A stretch of 64,000 nt of DNA from JANWHQ01 sp963775275 (GTDB lineage: Bacteria > Pseudomonadota > Alphaproteobacteria > Caulobacterales > Caulobacteraceae): positions 3,100,001 to 3,164,000 of the forward strand of contig CAVZII010000005.1 in the NCBI GenBank assembly GCA_963775275.1. Direction: 5' to 3'. The notes under the pieces were generated by a model. The model was not told the origin of the DNA. It did no database searches and saw only the letters and a program-made list of their open reading frames with translations. Positions 54,818 through 62,857 of the stretch are shown here, in pieces. The position numbers and the translations under genes are program-made. Within the stretch, counting starts at the first letter, position 1; each line of letters opens with the position of its first letter.

Positions 54818-56248
54818 ATGACCGCCCTTGCGCCCTCCCGCTCCATCCTCGAGACCCACGACGTCGACAAGGGAAGGGCCGAAAGCCTGCTCGGCGACGC
54901 GGTCAGGGAGGCTGACGACGGCGAGCTGTTCCTCGAGCGATCGGAGAGCGAGTCCTTCGTCTGGGACGACGGGCGGCTGAAGTCGGCGGCCTATGACGCC
55001 ACCGAGGGCTTCGGCCTTCGCGTGGTGGCGGGCGAGACGGCGGGCTACGCCCATTCCAGCGAGATCTCCGAGGCGGCGATCCGGCGAGCGGCCGACTCGG
55101 CCGCCCTGGCCAAGCGGGGCTATGCGGGCGTCGCGGCCGAGGGGCCGCGGGCGACCAACGCCAAGCTCTATGGCGAGGACGACCCTCTGGCCTCGCCGGC
55201 CTTCTCGGACAAGGTCTCGCTGCTGCGGGAGATCGACGCCTACGCCCGGGCCAAGGACCCGCGGGTGGTCCAGGTCTCGGCCTCGCTCGCGGGCGAGCGG
55301 CGGATCGTCGAGATCCTCCGCGCCGACGGCCGGCTGCTGCGCGACGTGCGGCCCCTGGTGCGGCTGAACGTCCAGGTCACCGTCGAGCAGGACGGCCGTC
55401 GCGAGTTGGGCAGCTCGGGCGAGGGCGGACGGGCGGGCTTCGAGGCCTGGATCACGCCCGAGCGGTGGCGGGCCCAGGTCGAGGAGGCGCTGCGCATGGC
55501 GCTGGTGAACCTGAGCTCGGTCCCCTGCCCGGCCGGGGAGATGGACGTGGTGCTGGGGCCCGGCTGGAACGGGGTGCTGCTGCACGAGGCGGTGGGCCAT
55601 GGCCTGGAGGGCGACTTCAACAGGAAGGGCACCTCGGCCTTCTCGGGCCGGATCGGCGAGCGGGTCGCCGCGCCGGGCGTGACCGTCTTCGACGACGGCC
55701 ATATCGCCGGCCGGCGCGGCTCGCTGACCATCGACGACGAGGGAACGCCCACCCAAAGGACCATCCTGATCGAGGACGGAATCCTGGTCGGCTACATGCA
55801 CGACCGGATGAGCGCGCGGCTGATGGGCCTTGCGCCCACCGGCAATGGCCGGCGCCAGTCCTACGCCCACATGCCCATGCCCAGGATGACCAACACCGGC
55901 ATGCTGGCCGGCGACGCGCCGCGCGAGGAGATGATCGGCTCGACCAAGCGGGGCCTCTACTGCGCCAACTTCGGCGGCGGCCAGGTGGACATCACCAACG
56001 GCAAGTTCGTCTTCCAGTGCACCGAGGCCTACCTGATCGAGGACGGCAGGATCGCCGCGCCGGTGAAGGGCGCGACCCTGATCGGCGACGGCCCCTCGTC
56101 GCTCACGCGGGTGACCATGATCGGCGACGACTTCTGCTTCGACCCCGGCATCGGGGTCTGTGGCAAGTCCGGCCAGGGCGTGCCGGTGGGCGTGGGCCAG
56201 CCGAGCCTGAAGATCACAGGCCTGACGGTCGGCGGGACCTCGGTCTAG
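54818..56248 (+). CDS. tldD: TldD metalloprotease
   Basis: A 476-residue TldD. The zinc motif HEAVGH (256-261) is intact, in LLHEAVGHGLEGDFNRKGTSAF, followed by GVTVFDDGHIAGRRGSL, and the C-terminal barrel with MPRMTNTGMLAGD, NFGGGQVDITNGKFVF and CGKSGQGVPVGVGQPSL. TldD with TldE degrades unfolded peptides and matures microcins. No tldE is in the window. It converges with the truncated M28 peptidase. Confidence 0.95.
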   Translation: MTALAPSRSILETHDVDKGRAESLLGDAVREADDGELFLERSESESFVWDDGRLKSAAYDATEGFGLRVVAGETAGYAHSSEISEAAIRRAADSAALAKRGYAGVAAEGPRATNAKLYGEDDPLASPAFSDKVSLLREIDAYARAKDPRVVQVSASLAGERRIVEILRADGRLLRDVRPLVRLNVQVTVEQDGRRELGSSGEGGRAGFEAWITPERWRAQVEEALRMALVNLSSVPCPAGEMDVVLGPGWNGVLLHEAVGHGLEGDFNRKGTSAFSGRIGERVAAPGVTVFDDGHIAGRRGSLTIDDEGTPTQRTILIEDGILVGYMHDRMSARLMGLAPTGNGRRQSYAHMPMPRMTNTGMLAGDAPREEMIGSTKRGLYCANFGGGQVDITNGKFVFQCTEAYLIEDGRIAAPVKGATLIGDGPSSLTRVTMIGDDFCFDPGIGVCGKSGQGVPVGVGQPSLKITGLTVGGTSV

Positions 56249-56251
56249 AGA

Positions 56252-57460
56252 TCAAGGCCCCGTCAGCACGGCCGTCGCCTGGTCCAGCCGGTCGCTGTAG
56301 GCGTCGAGCGCCCGGGCGGTGAGCCTGGCGTAGCGGTCGGCGTCGGCGAAGCGGTTCTCCTCGATCGCCTCGCGCACGCCCGGCAGGGTCTTGGCGCCGT
56401 AGCCGGTGAAGCGGCCGGGCGCGTAGACGAGGTTCCTGTACCAGGGACGGGCGGGCAGGCCGACGTCCGGCGCCAGGGTCTGGTCCAGGCCCTGCATCAG
56501 ATTCTGCAGCCTGGCCAGGCGCTCGGATGAAAGAGGTCCGGCCTTGGCGAGGGCCGCGTCATAGGCCCCGGCGCTGCGCTTCAGGCGGTCGACCGCGTCC
56601 TCCAGCGGGGCCAGGTCGAAGTGCGGGACCCGGGCCAGGGGCTCGGGGTCGCCGTGCGTCCGGGTCGGATCAGAAGCGAGCTCAAAAGCGTGTTTATTCA
56701 ATAACTTGCGCTGTGTTTCTGCGACATCGCGTCGGGTCTCGGCGAGCTTCTGCACCTCCTTGAGGTAGCCCGATACCGCCTCGGCGAAGTCGCCCGGCCG
56801 CTGCAGCGGCAGGTCGGCGTCGGCCGCGGCCAGCACCACCCGCCCGATCGTCCGGGCGAGCAGGGCGTCATAGACGAAGCCCGGGTCCACGAAGCGGCTG
56901 TGGTGCTCGTAGGTGTCGTAGCGGGAGTGGTAGACGCCCGAGGAGACGCCCTCGCCGCCGTACTCGATGTTGAGGGCCGGCGCCCCCAGGTGCTCGATGA
57001 AGGCCGAGTAGTCCGAGCCCGAGCCCAGCGGCCCGATCAGGAAGTCGTGCGCGGGGTCGGCGGCGGCCTTGGCGTCGGCCTTCGGCCGTCTCGCGTCGCG
57101 CCGGGCTCGAGCGCCAGCACCTGCTGGCGGGCGCGAAGGCGCTGGCCGACGCTGACGCCGGTCTCCGGATCGGTCACCTCGCCGGCGACCTGGTTGACCA
57201 GGTGCTGGAAGTCGTGGCTGCCGCCGACCCTCAGGAACCCGCGGTGGTTGGAGTCGGAATTGACGTAGAGCACCGCCTTGTCCCTGAGCTCGGCGGCGTG
57301 GGCCTCGACCCACTCGGTGGAGCCCAGCAGCATCGGCTCCTCGCCGTCCCAGCTGGCGTAGACGAGGGTGCGCCTGGGCCGCCAGCCCTGGGCCTTCAGG
57401 GCGCCCAGCGCCTTGGCCTCGGCTATCAGGGCGACCTGGCCGGACAGGGGCAAGAGGCGG
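56252..57460 (-). pseudogene. M28 peptidase (glutamate-carboxypeptidase-II-like), 5' truncated and frameshifted
   Basis: The remaining part starts ALIAEAKALGALKAQGWRP, RTLVYASWDGEEPMLLGSTEWVE (catalytic Glu and a zinc ligand), GSHDFQHLVNQVAGEV, then in another frame FLIGPLGSGSDYSAFIEHLG, YHSRYDTYEHHSRFVDPGF (last zinc His) and a TfR-dimer-like helical C-terminus. The signal peptide, PA domain and first zinc ligands are missing: homology stops at about 57460, exactly where the DUF559 repeat array begins. A one-base deletion lies near 57105. The truncation is a true loss; the frameshift may be an assembly error. Confidence 0.85.
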
Positions 57461-57778
57461 GCCCCCATCCCCCGCTTCGCGGGGACTTCCCCCAGAGGGG
57501 GAAGATCAGGGGCGATAAATCCTCCCCCGTTGGGGGAGGGGGACCCTCCGTAGCCCAGAGGGCGAAGGAGGGTGGAGGGGGCTCGACGCGCGCCGGGCGC
57601 GGGTTGGGATGGCGCATGGATGCGCCCAAGCTCACGGTGCAGCGCGCCCGCGAGCTGCGCGGCCGGATGAGCCTGCCGGAGGTCCTGGCGGACATGGGCT
57701 CGGCGCTGCGGACGATCATGAGGGAGCGCGAGGCCCCCTTCCCGCCCTTCGGGCGGACTTCCCCCAGGGGGGAAGATC
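57461..57778 (+). repeat. DUF559 repeat cassette, unit A (internally deleted)
   Basis: Order within the unit: P1 double hairpin (CCCCGC-TTC-GCGGGG, then CTTCCCCC-AGA-GGGGGAAG), spacer ATCAGGGGCGATAAAT, P2 hairpin (CCTCCCCC-GTT-GGGGGAGG) and an ACCCTCC/GGAGGGT stem, a leader, and a mini-gene from ATG 57616. The mini-gene holds the first 24 residues of DUF559 joined in frame to its residue 101 onward (PEVL-ADMGSALRTIM). The unit recurs 318 bp on. Confidence 0.85.
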
Positions 57779-58095
57779 GGCCCCCATCCCCCGCTTCGCG
57801 GGGACTTCCCCCAGGGGGGAAGATCAGGGGCGATAAATCCTCCCCCGTTGGGGGAGGGGGACCCTCCGTAGCCCAGAGGGCGAAGGAGGGTGGAGGGGGC
57901 TCAACGCGCGCCGGGCGCGGGTTGGGATGGCGCATGGATGCGCCCAAGCTCACGGTGCAGCGCGCCCGCGAGCTGCGCGGCCGGATGAGCCTGCCGGAGG
58001 TCCTGGCGGACACGGGCTCGGCGCTGCGGACGATCATGAGGGACGCGAGGCCCCCTTCCCGCCCTTCGGGCGGACTTCCCCCAGGGGGGAAGATT
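57779..58095 (+). repeat. DUF559 repeat cassette, unit B (internally deleted)
   Basis: Almost identical to unit A, with the mini-gene start at 57934 and the same deletion joint (PEVL-ADTGSALRTIM). Differences from A are a few bases, including the P1 loop (CCCCCAGGGGGG). The mini-frame of unit A reads on through this unit. The shared joint shows that A and B came from one deleted ancestor by tandem duplication. Confidence 0.85.
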
Positions 58096-58250
58096 GGCCC
58101 CCATCCCCCGCTTCGCGGGGACTTCCCCCAGAGGGGGAAGATCATGGGCGATAAATCCTCCCCCGTTGGGGGAGGGGGACCCTCGTAGCCCAGAGGGCGA
58201 AGGAGGGTGGAGGGGGCTCAACGCGCGCCGGGCGCGGGTTAGGATGGCGC
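58096..58250 (+). repeat. DUF559 repeat cassette, unit C upstream hairpins
   Basis: The same P1-spacer-P2-leader series as in units A and B precedes the full-length gene at 58251; one base of the CCTCCGTAG segment is missing. The leader ends GGATGGCGCATGGATGCGCC just as in the other units. Confidence 0.85.
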
Positions 58251-58685
58251 ATGGATGCGCCCAAGCTCACGGTGCAGCGCGCCCGAGACCTCCGCGGCCG
58301 GATGAGCCTGCCGGAGGTCCTGCTGTGGCGGAAGTTGCGGAGGCAGGGACTGGAGGGGCTCCGGTTTCGCCGGCAGCATCCAATGGGTCCCTATATCCTC
58401 GACTTCTATTGCGAGGAAGCCCGCCTGGCGGTCGAGATCGACGGGCAGGGTCATGGCCACGCCGATCGTCCCGAGCGCGACGAGCGCAGGGACGCGTGGC
58501 TGCGGGACCGGAACGTCACAGTGTTGAGGCTGCCTGCGCAGGTGGTGCTGGCGGATATGGACTCGGCGCTGCGGACGATCCTGCGGGACGCGAGGCCCCC
58601 ATCCCCCGCTTCGCGGGGACTTCCCGGGGGGAAGATCAGCCCCCATCCCCCGCTTCGCGGGGACTTCCCCCAGGGGGAAGATTAG
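58251..58685 (+). CDS. DUF559 (VSR-like) endonuclease-fold protein
   Basis: A 144-residue protein. DUF559 core: LPEVLLWRKLRRQGLEGLRF, RRQHPMGPYILDFYCEE (Asp51), LAVEIDGQGHGH (Glu62, Asp64), and RDAWLRDRNVTVLRLPAQVV. The D...E-x-D set fits a PD-(D/E)xK/VSR nuclease site. Residues from about 112 are encoded by P1 hairpins and read as Pro/Gly-rich filler. The gene sits at the end of an array in which two upstream copies lack residues 25-100. Role unknown; a link to spread of the surrounding repeats is proposed from structure only. Confidence 0.85.
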   Translation: MDAPKLTVQRARDLRGRMSLPEVLLWRKLRRQGLEGLRFRRQHPMGPYILDFYCEEARLAVEIDGQGHGHADRPERDERRDAWLRDRNVTVLRLPAQVVLADMDSALRTILRDARPPSPASRGLPGGKISPHPPLRGDFPQGED

Positions 58686-58780
58686 CCCCCATCCCCCGCT
58701 TCGCGGGGACTTCCCCCAGAGGGGGAAGATTAGCCCCCATCCCCCGCTTCGCGGGGACTTCCCCCGGAGGGGGAAGATTG
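58595..58780. repeat. four tandem P1 double hairpins
   Basis: Four copies of about 47 bp follow one another: CCCCCATCCCCCGC-TTC-GCGGGG, ACTTCCC...GGGGAAGAT, joined by short TAG/CAG links. The first has a shorter second stem. The last ends 4 bp before the stop of the SDR gene, so it may also act as terminator for both converging genes. Confidence 0.85.
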
Positions 58781-58783
58781 GCC

Positions 58784-59515
58784 CTAGCCGCGCCCGAGGA
58801 AGGGCATGCCGAGGGGGAGGGTGAGGGCTTCGAGGAGGTTGTGGTCGTCGGGGAGGGAGGCCATGAGGACGAGGATGCGGGCGATGTCGTCGGGGTCCAT
58901 GGCGTTGCGGCCCACCCCGCCGTCGGCGCCGGGGCCGAAGCCGGTGACGGTGAAGCCCGGATGCAGCACCGAGACGGCGATCCCGAAGTCGCGGGCGTCC
59001 AGCGCCATGGAGCGGGTGAGGCCGTCCAGGCCCCACTTGGCGGCGACATAGGCGGCCGCGTCGGGCCTGGCCGAGCGGGCGGCGATCGAGCCGATGGAGA
59101 TGATCCGCCCGCGCCCCTGGGGTTTCATCAGCTTCAGCGCCTCGCGCCCGCACAGGAAGGCCGAGGTGAGGTTGGCGTCGAGCACCTCGCGCCACTCGGC
59201 GAGCGTCATCTCGTCGGTGGGCGTGGCCTGGGGGACGCCGGCGGAGTTGACCAGCAGGTCGAGGCGGCCGCCGAAGCGGTCGGACGCTGCGGCGAACAGG
59301 GCCTCGACCTCGTCCTCGCGGGTGACGTCGGTGGGGACGGCGACGGCGTCGCCGCCGGCGGCGCGGATGGCTTCGGCGACCGCCTCGAGACGGTCCGGAC
59401 GGCGGGCGGCGAGCACGACGCGCATGCCCTCGCCGGCCAGCGCGCGGGCGATGGACGCGCCCATCCCCGAGCTCGATCCGGTGACGATCGCGGTGCGGTC
59501 CTTGAGCTGGATCAT
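58784..59515 (-). CDS. short-chain dehydrogenase/reductase
   Basis: A 243-residue classical SDR: cofactor motif TGSSSGMGASIARAL, NSAGVPQATPTDE region (NSAG in place of NNAG), catalytic Ser in ISIGSIAARS and YVAAK (Tyr-Lys), and PGFTVTGFGP. NADP preference is suggested by AARRPDR. ATG 59515. Its first 44 residues and promoter region are duplicated at 60300-60523. Substrate unknown. Confidence 0.92.
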   Translation of the reverse strand: MIQLKDRTAIVTGSSSGMGASIARALAGEGMRVVLAARRPDRLEAVAEAIRAAGGDAVAVPTDVTREDEVEALFAAASDRFGGRLDLLVNSAGVPQATPTDEMTLAEWREVLDANLTSAFLCGREALKLMKPQGRGRIISIGSIAARSARPDAAAYVAAKWGLDGLTRSMALDARDFGIAVSVLHPGFTVTGFGPGADGGVGRNAMDPDDIARILVLMASLPDDHNLLEALTLPLGMPFLGRG

Positions 59516-59629
59516 GGCGGCGATCCCATACACGCCAAGGGTGGACTTGTCGCGTGCGGGCGGCCCTGCGAGCGGCGCCCGCGGCGGGACTCGGGTATAT
59601 GCTGGAGCCGCTCGCGGGAGGGCGATCAG

Positions 59630-60124
59630 ATGAGATTGAGACTGGCGACGGCGGCGGCCATGTTCGGCGCGACCCTGGCGGCCGCATCCGGGGCCTGGGC
59701 GTTCGACGCCCGCAGCCCGGACGACGTGCTGGGCGTCCTGAGGACCAACGGCGCTTCGGGCGAGATGATGAAGGAGGACGACGGCAAGCCCTTCATCTCG
59801 GCCAAGGCGGGCGCCCTCAGCTTCGACGTCCATTTCTACCGCTGCAACGACGCCAAGACCTCGTGCCAGGTGGTGATCTACCAGCTCGGCTTCGACTCCG
59901 AGCTGGCGAACATCGGCCAGATCAACCGCTGGAACGCCTGGACCTTCCTTTGCCCGGCGTACCTGACCCCGGAGAACCATCCGCACGTCTGGTTCGGCGC
60001 CGTGGCGGCGGCCTCGGACACCCGCGAGACGGTGGCGGCGCAGCAGAACGAGTGGCTGGCCTGCCTGACCGACTTCGACAAGTTCACCGACGATCCCGAA
60101 GGCTTCCTGAAGGCGCACCAGTAG
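59630..60124 (+). CDS. secreted YbjN-domain protein, copy 1
   Basis: A 164-residue protein with signal peptide (1-23, ending AWA) and a YbjN domain: SPDDVLGVLRTNGASGEMM, FDVHFYRCNDAKTSCQVVIYQLGF, INRWNAWTFLCPAYL and a final CLTDFDKFTDDPEGFLKAH. Two or three cysteines may form disulfides. YbjN is a chaperone-like fold; secreted forms are uncharacterised. GGGAGGG precedes the ATG. Divergent to the SDR gene across 114 bp, an arrangement repeated in the next copy. Confidence 0.85.
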   Translation: MRLRLATAAAMFGATLAAASGAWAFDARSPDDVLGVLRTNGASGEMMKEDDGKPFISAKAGALSFDVHFYRCNDAKTSCQVVIYQLGFDSELANIGQINRWNAWTFLCPAYLTPENHPHVWFGAVAAASDTRETVAAQQNEWLACLTDFDKFTDDPEGFLKAHQ

Positions 60125-60145
60125 GGCGCGCGCGGACAAGCGAGC

Positions 60146-60412
60146 CTAAGCCTGCGACGGCGTCCCGGAGCTGAGCTCGAACACGCGCCTGTCGCCGTGC
60201 CAGGCGACGACCTTGCGGTACTTGGGGAGGCTCTCGAGCAGGGCCTCGACCTCGGCCTCGACCGTGACGTCGGCCACGGCCTGGAGCCTGTACCTGCGGC
60301 GCGCCGCGAGCGCCAGGCGCATGCCCTCGCCGGCCAGGGCGCGGGCGATGGAGGCGCCCATCCCCGAGCTCGAGCCCGTGACGATGGCGGTGCGGCCTTT
60401 CAGTTGGATCAT
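60146..60412 (-). CDS. chimeric small ORF: SDR N-terminus joined to a small-protein C-terminus
   Basis: An 88-codon frame from ATG 60412. Residues 1-44 (IQLKGRTAIVTGSSSGMGAS and on to AARRR) copy the SDR at 58784; from about residue 50 it is VEALLESLPKYRKVVAWHGD RRVFEL, matching the small protein at 61269. There is no SDR active site, so it cannot be an SDR. It is probably the scar of a segmental duplication, though it may still be translated since the tail is conserved with its neighbour. Confidence 0.6.
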   Translation of the reverse strand: MIQLKGRTAIVTGSSSGMGASIARALAGEGMRLALAARRRYRLQAVADVTVEAEVEALLESLPKYRKVVAWHGDRRVFELSSGTPSQA

Positions 60413-60522
60413 GGCCGCGATCCCTTACGCGCCGAGGGTCGCCTTGTCGCGCGGCGGGCTGGCAGGCGCCGTCCGCGGCGGGAATCTGATATATGGTGGA
60501 GCCGCTCGCGGGAGACGATCTG

Positions 60523-61011
60523 ATGAGATTGGGATTGGCGGCGGTCGCGCTCGGAGCAACCCTGGCGGCCGCGTCCGGGGCCTGGGCGTTCGACGCCCGC
60601 AGCCCGGAGGACGTGCTGGGCGTCCTGAAGGCCGACGGCGCCTCGCCCAAAATGAAGAAGGAGGCCGACGGCAGGCCGTACATCGTAGCCTTGAAGAAGG
60701 GCCAGACGTTCGTCGTCCGCTTCCACCGCTGCAACGACGACAAGACCTCGTGCCAGGTCGTGGTCTACAATCTCACCTTCGCCCACGACCCGGCGAACGT
60801 GGACCAGATCAACCGCTGGAACGTCTGGAGCCTGCTTTGCCCGGCCGACCGTGAGCCCCCTGGCCATCCGCATGTCCGGTTCAGCGTTCTGGCCGCGGCC
60901 TCGGACACGCGCGACACGGTGGTGGCGGAGCAGAACGAGTGGCAGGCCTGCCTGACGGACTTCGCCGAGTTCGCGCACGATCCCGAGGGATTCCTCAAGG
61001 CGCACGAATAG
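60523..61011 (+). CDS. secreted YbjN-domain protein, copy 2
   Basis: A 162-residue paralogue of the 59630 protein: signal peptide ending AWA, SPEDVLGVLKADGASPKMKK, FVVRFHRCNDDKTSCQVVVY, INRWNVWSLLCPAD and CLTDFAEFAHDPEGFLKAH. GGGAG 8 bases before ATG 60523. The upstream 110 bp also resemble those of copy 1, so gene and promoter were duplicated together. Confidence 0.85.
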   Translation: MRLGLAAVALGATLAAASGAWAFDARSPEDVLGVLKADGASPKMKKEADGRPYIVALKKGQTFVVRFHRCNDDKTSCQVVVYNLTFAHDPANVDQINRWNVWSLLCPADREPPGHPHVRFSVLAAASDTRDTVVAEQNEWQACLTDFAEFAHDPEGFLKAHE

Positions 61012-61089
61012 GGGCTCGGGGCGCTTCGGGCAGGCGCAGGATCGCACCCGCGCTCGGGAGCCTGAAGGGGCCCGCATCCTGGCCGCCGT

Positions 61090-61240
61090 TTGTCCCGGCC
61101 CGGGGGCCGGCCGCAAGCCGGCCCGAGGGTGAACTGCGGCGGGGCCCCAGATGGCGAACTCGGAGTCGGGCTCCAGCGCCCCGGCGACCATCCAGCCCGT
61201 TTGCCCAGGATGGGATCCAGGTCCCGGCCTTCGCCGGGAC
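61090..61240. repeat. intergenic hairpin repeats (R3 copy and a GTCCCGG stem)
   Basis: GGCCGGCC-GCAA-GCCGGCCC with GAGGGTGAACTG at 61100-61137 resembles the block inside epmA. GTCCCGG (61221-61227) pairs with CCGGGAC (61234-61240). The 257-bp gap between 61012 and 61268 has no other content that I can support. Confidence 0.6.
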
Positions 61241-61268
61241 GAACGGAATCAATGGCTTGACTGAGCGT

Positions 61269-61469
61269 TCAGGCTTCTGACGGCGTCTCGGAGGCGAGCT
61301 CGAACACGCGCCGGTCGCCGTGCCAGGCGATGACCTTGCGGTACCTGGGCAGGCTCTCGAGCAGGGCCTCGGCCGCTGCGCGCGCGGCCGCGTCGTCGGC
61401 GCAATAGACGTAGCCGCTGCGCTCGGGAAGGGCGCCCTCGGCGGCGACGACGAGGCGGTAGGCGTTCAC
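61269..61469 (-). CDS. small conserved protein (about 66 residues), unknown function
   Basis: GTG 61469, with GGAG 9 bases ahead, gives VNAYRLVVAAEGALPERSGY, VYCADDAAARAAAEALLES and LPRYRKVIAWHGDRRVFEL. The frame is open to 61520, so a longer 83-residue form is possible. The C-terminal 35 residues recur in the chimeric ORF at 60146-60412, which supports real coding. The pattern of an alpha/beta unit with AWHGDR resembles small proteins of unknown function; no domain recognised. Confidence 0.6.
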   Translation of the reverse strand: MNAYRLVVAAEGALPERSGYVYCADDAAARAAAEALLESLPRYRKVIAWHGDRRVFELASETPSEA

Positions 61470-61560
61470 GTTCGGGACTCCGGGAAGGGACGGGCGGCGG
61501 GCCTGCAAGAACCGCCGCATGAGGCGGGGTCGGCGCCTTTCGGCGCGTTCGTTAACCGAG

Positions 61561-61640
61561 TCAAGTTAATTAATGTGCGATTGCACCTATTGAAACTGCA
61601 CGATTTTGGTTTGCACCTTGTTAAGCGGATCAGCCCGCAG
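61561..61640 (+). promoter_or_regulatory. AT-rich control region upstream of the MarR gene
   Basis: TTGCACCT occurs twice in direct order, at 61581-61588 and 61611-61618, exactly 30 bp apart, and GTGC-GATT-GCAC (61575-61586) is an inverted repeat. The region is far less GC-rich than its surroundings (TTAATTAATG). This fits promoter and operator of the MarR-type gene. Confidence 0.45.
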
Positions 61641-61684
61641 TGGCGCCGGGGTCGAAGCCGGCGCGCGCCGGATGGAGCGGGGGC

Positions 61685-62224
61685 ATGTCCGACAGGGCGT
61701 CCAGCCGGAGGCGATGGGACGGCGAGGCCTTGGATCGGGCCTTCCGCGCCGGCCATTCGGAGTACATCTTCTATCTGATGCTGCAGACGGTCCGCCGGCG
61801 CGAGGCGGCGCTGAGCCGGGCGATGCGGCCGATCGGGCTGACTGCGGCGAAGTGGCACGCCGGGGCGGTGCTGCGTCGCCTGAACGGCTGCTCCATGGCC
61901 GAGCTGGCTCATCTCAGCGCGGTGGACCGCACCACCCTGACCCGGATCGTCGACCAGCTGGTGGGCGACGGCCTGGCCGAGCGCGGCGCCGCGCCGGGCG
62001 ACCGGCGCCGGGTGATGATCCGGCTGACCGAGCGGGGCGTGAAGCTGATCGACCGGGCCCGGTCCGTCTCGCGCAGCTTCAACGAAGAGGTGCTGGACGG
62101 GACGGAGGAGGCGCATCAGCTGGCCGCCCTGCGCCTGCTGCAGCACGTGCTCGCCAACATGATCGCGGACGACGACGAGATCGCCTGGGGGGTGCTGACC
62201 TACACGAGCCCTTCGCGGCGGTAG
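61685..62224 (+). CDS. MarR-family transcriptional regulator
   Basis: A 179-residue winged-helix regulator: RREAALSRAMRPIGLTAAKW, recognition part CSMAELAHLSAVDRTTLTRIVDQL, wing GAAPGDRRRVMIRLTERGVKLI, and C-terminal dimer helices. MarR dimers repress nearby genes and release on binding phenolic or other ligands. ATG 61685 has GGAG about 8 bases ahead. It likely controls itself through the TTGCACCT sites; further targets may be the divergent small gene. Confidence 0.9.
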   Translation: MSDRASSRRRWDGEALDRAFRAGHSEYIFYLMLQTVRRREAALSRAMRPIGLTAAKWHAGAVLRRLNGCSMAELAHLSAVDRTTLTRIVDQLVGDGLAERGAAPGDRRRVMIRLTERGVKLIDRARSVSRSFNEEVLDGTEEAHQLAALRLLQHVLANMIADDDEIAWGVLTYTSPSRR

Positions 62225-62264
62225 GGCGGTCCGCGAGGGATCGGCGACGGACGTCCGGCCCGGG

Positions 62265-62688
62265 TCAGCCCGGCGCCTTGGGCGGCGCGGCGGGCCGACC
62301 CGGGGCGGAGGTCTGGCCGGCGGCGGCGAGGATCTGGTCCTTGGTCGCCGAGCTGACCAGGCTCGATCCGTCCTGGGCCTTGCTGAGGATGGAGGCGGGC
62401 AACCCCACGTCCTTGCCGTCGATGTTGACCAGGACCGCGTCCTTTCCGTCCGCGGTCTTGCCGACGCGTGTGACGGGCCCGACGATCGCGCCGGCGGGAT
62501 CCTTGACCGTCATGCCCGCCTTCAGGTCCTCGGCGGACACCGGGACCGTGGCGGGGACGGCGGGAGTCGGCAGGGGTGGCCGGGGTCGCGGCCGCTGCCG
62601 GCGCCGCGGCTGGCGCGGGGGTCTGGGCCTGGGCGGCGAGGGCGCCGGTGAGGGCCATGGCGGCGCCGAGGAGGAGGGCTCGTGGCAT
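62265..62688 (-). pseudogene. small secreted protein with frameshift after the Ala/Pro linker
   Basis: From ATG 62688 a signal peptide (PRALLLGAAMALTGALAAQA) and an Ala/Pro-rich linker are read. The mature part, VPVSAEDLKAGMTVKDPAG, AIVGPVTRVGKTADGKDAVL, VNIDGKDVGLPASIL, is in another frame; the switch is near 62570-62580. The mature segment has the feel of a PRC-barrel-like domain (GxxVxDxxGxxVGxV). About 140 residues in total if repaired. Function unknown. Confidence 0.7.
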
Positions 62689-62782
62689 GGGGAGTCGCCT
62701 TTGCGAGAGGCCGCCCCAGCGTCCACTAAGCGTTGATCGGCGAACGAGGTTCCCAGGGCCGAGGTTGGGCTCGACGGGCCGG

Positions 62783-62857
62783 CCCCCATCCCCCGCTTCG
62801 CGGGGACTTCCCCCAGAGGGGGAAGATCAGGGGCGATAAATCCTCCCCCGTTGGGGG
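62783..62857. repeat. left half of DUF559 cassette, unit D (P1, spacer and half of P2)
   Basis: GCCCCCATCCCCCGC-TTC-GCGGGG, CTTCCCCC-AGA-GGGGGAAG, ATCAGGGGCGATAAAT and CCTCCCCCGTTGGGGG match units A-C base for base up to 62857, where the IS110 element begins. The sequence resumes at 63936. Confidence 0.88.

Noticed and set aside
58595..58780. Regular array of about 47-bp palindromic units, suggestive of CRISPR
   Set aside because: There are no variable spacers: repeat units abut each other with only 3-4 bp links, and no cas gene is near.
59554..60174. Alternative plus-strand frame over YbjN copy 1
   Set aside because: It is a shadow; the YbjN frame has a signal peptide, a ribosome site and a paralogue.
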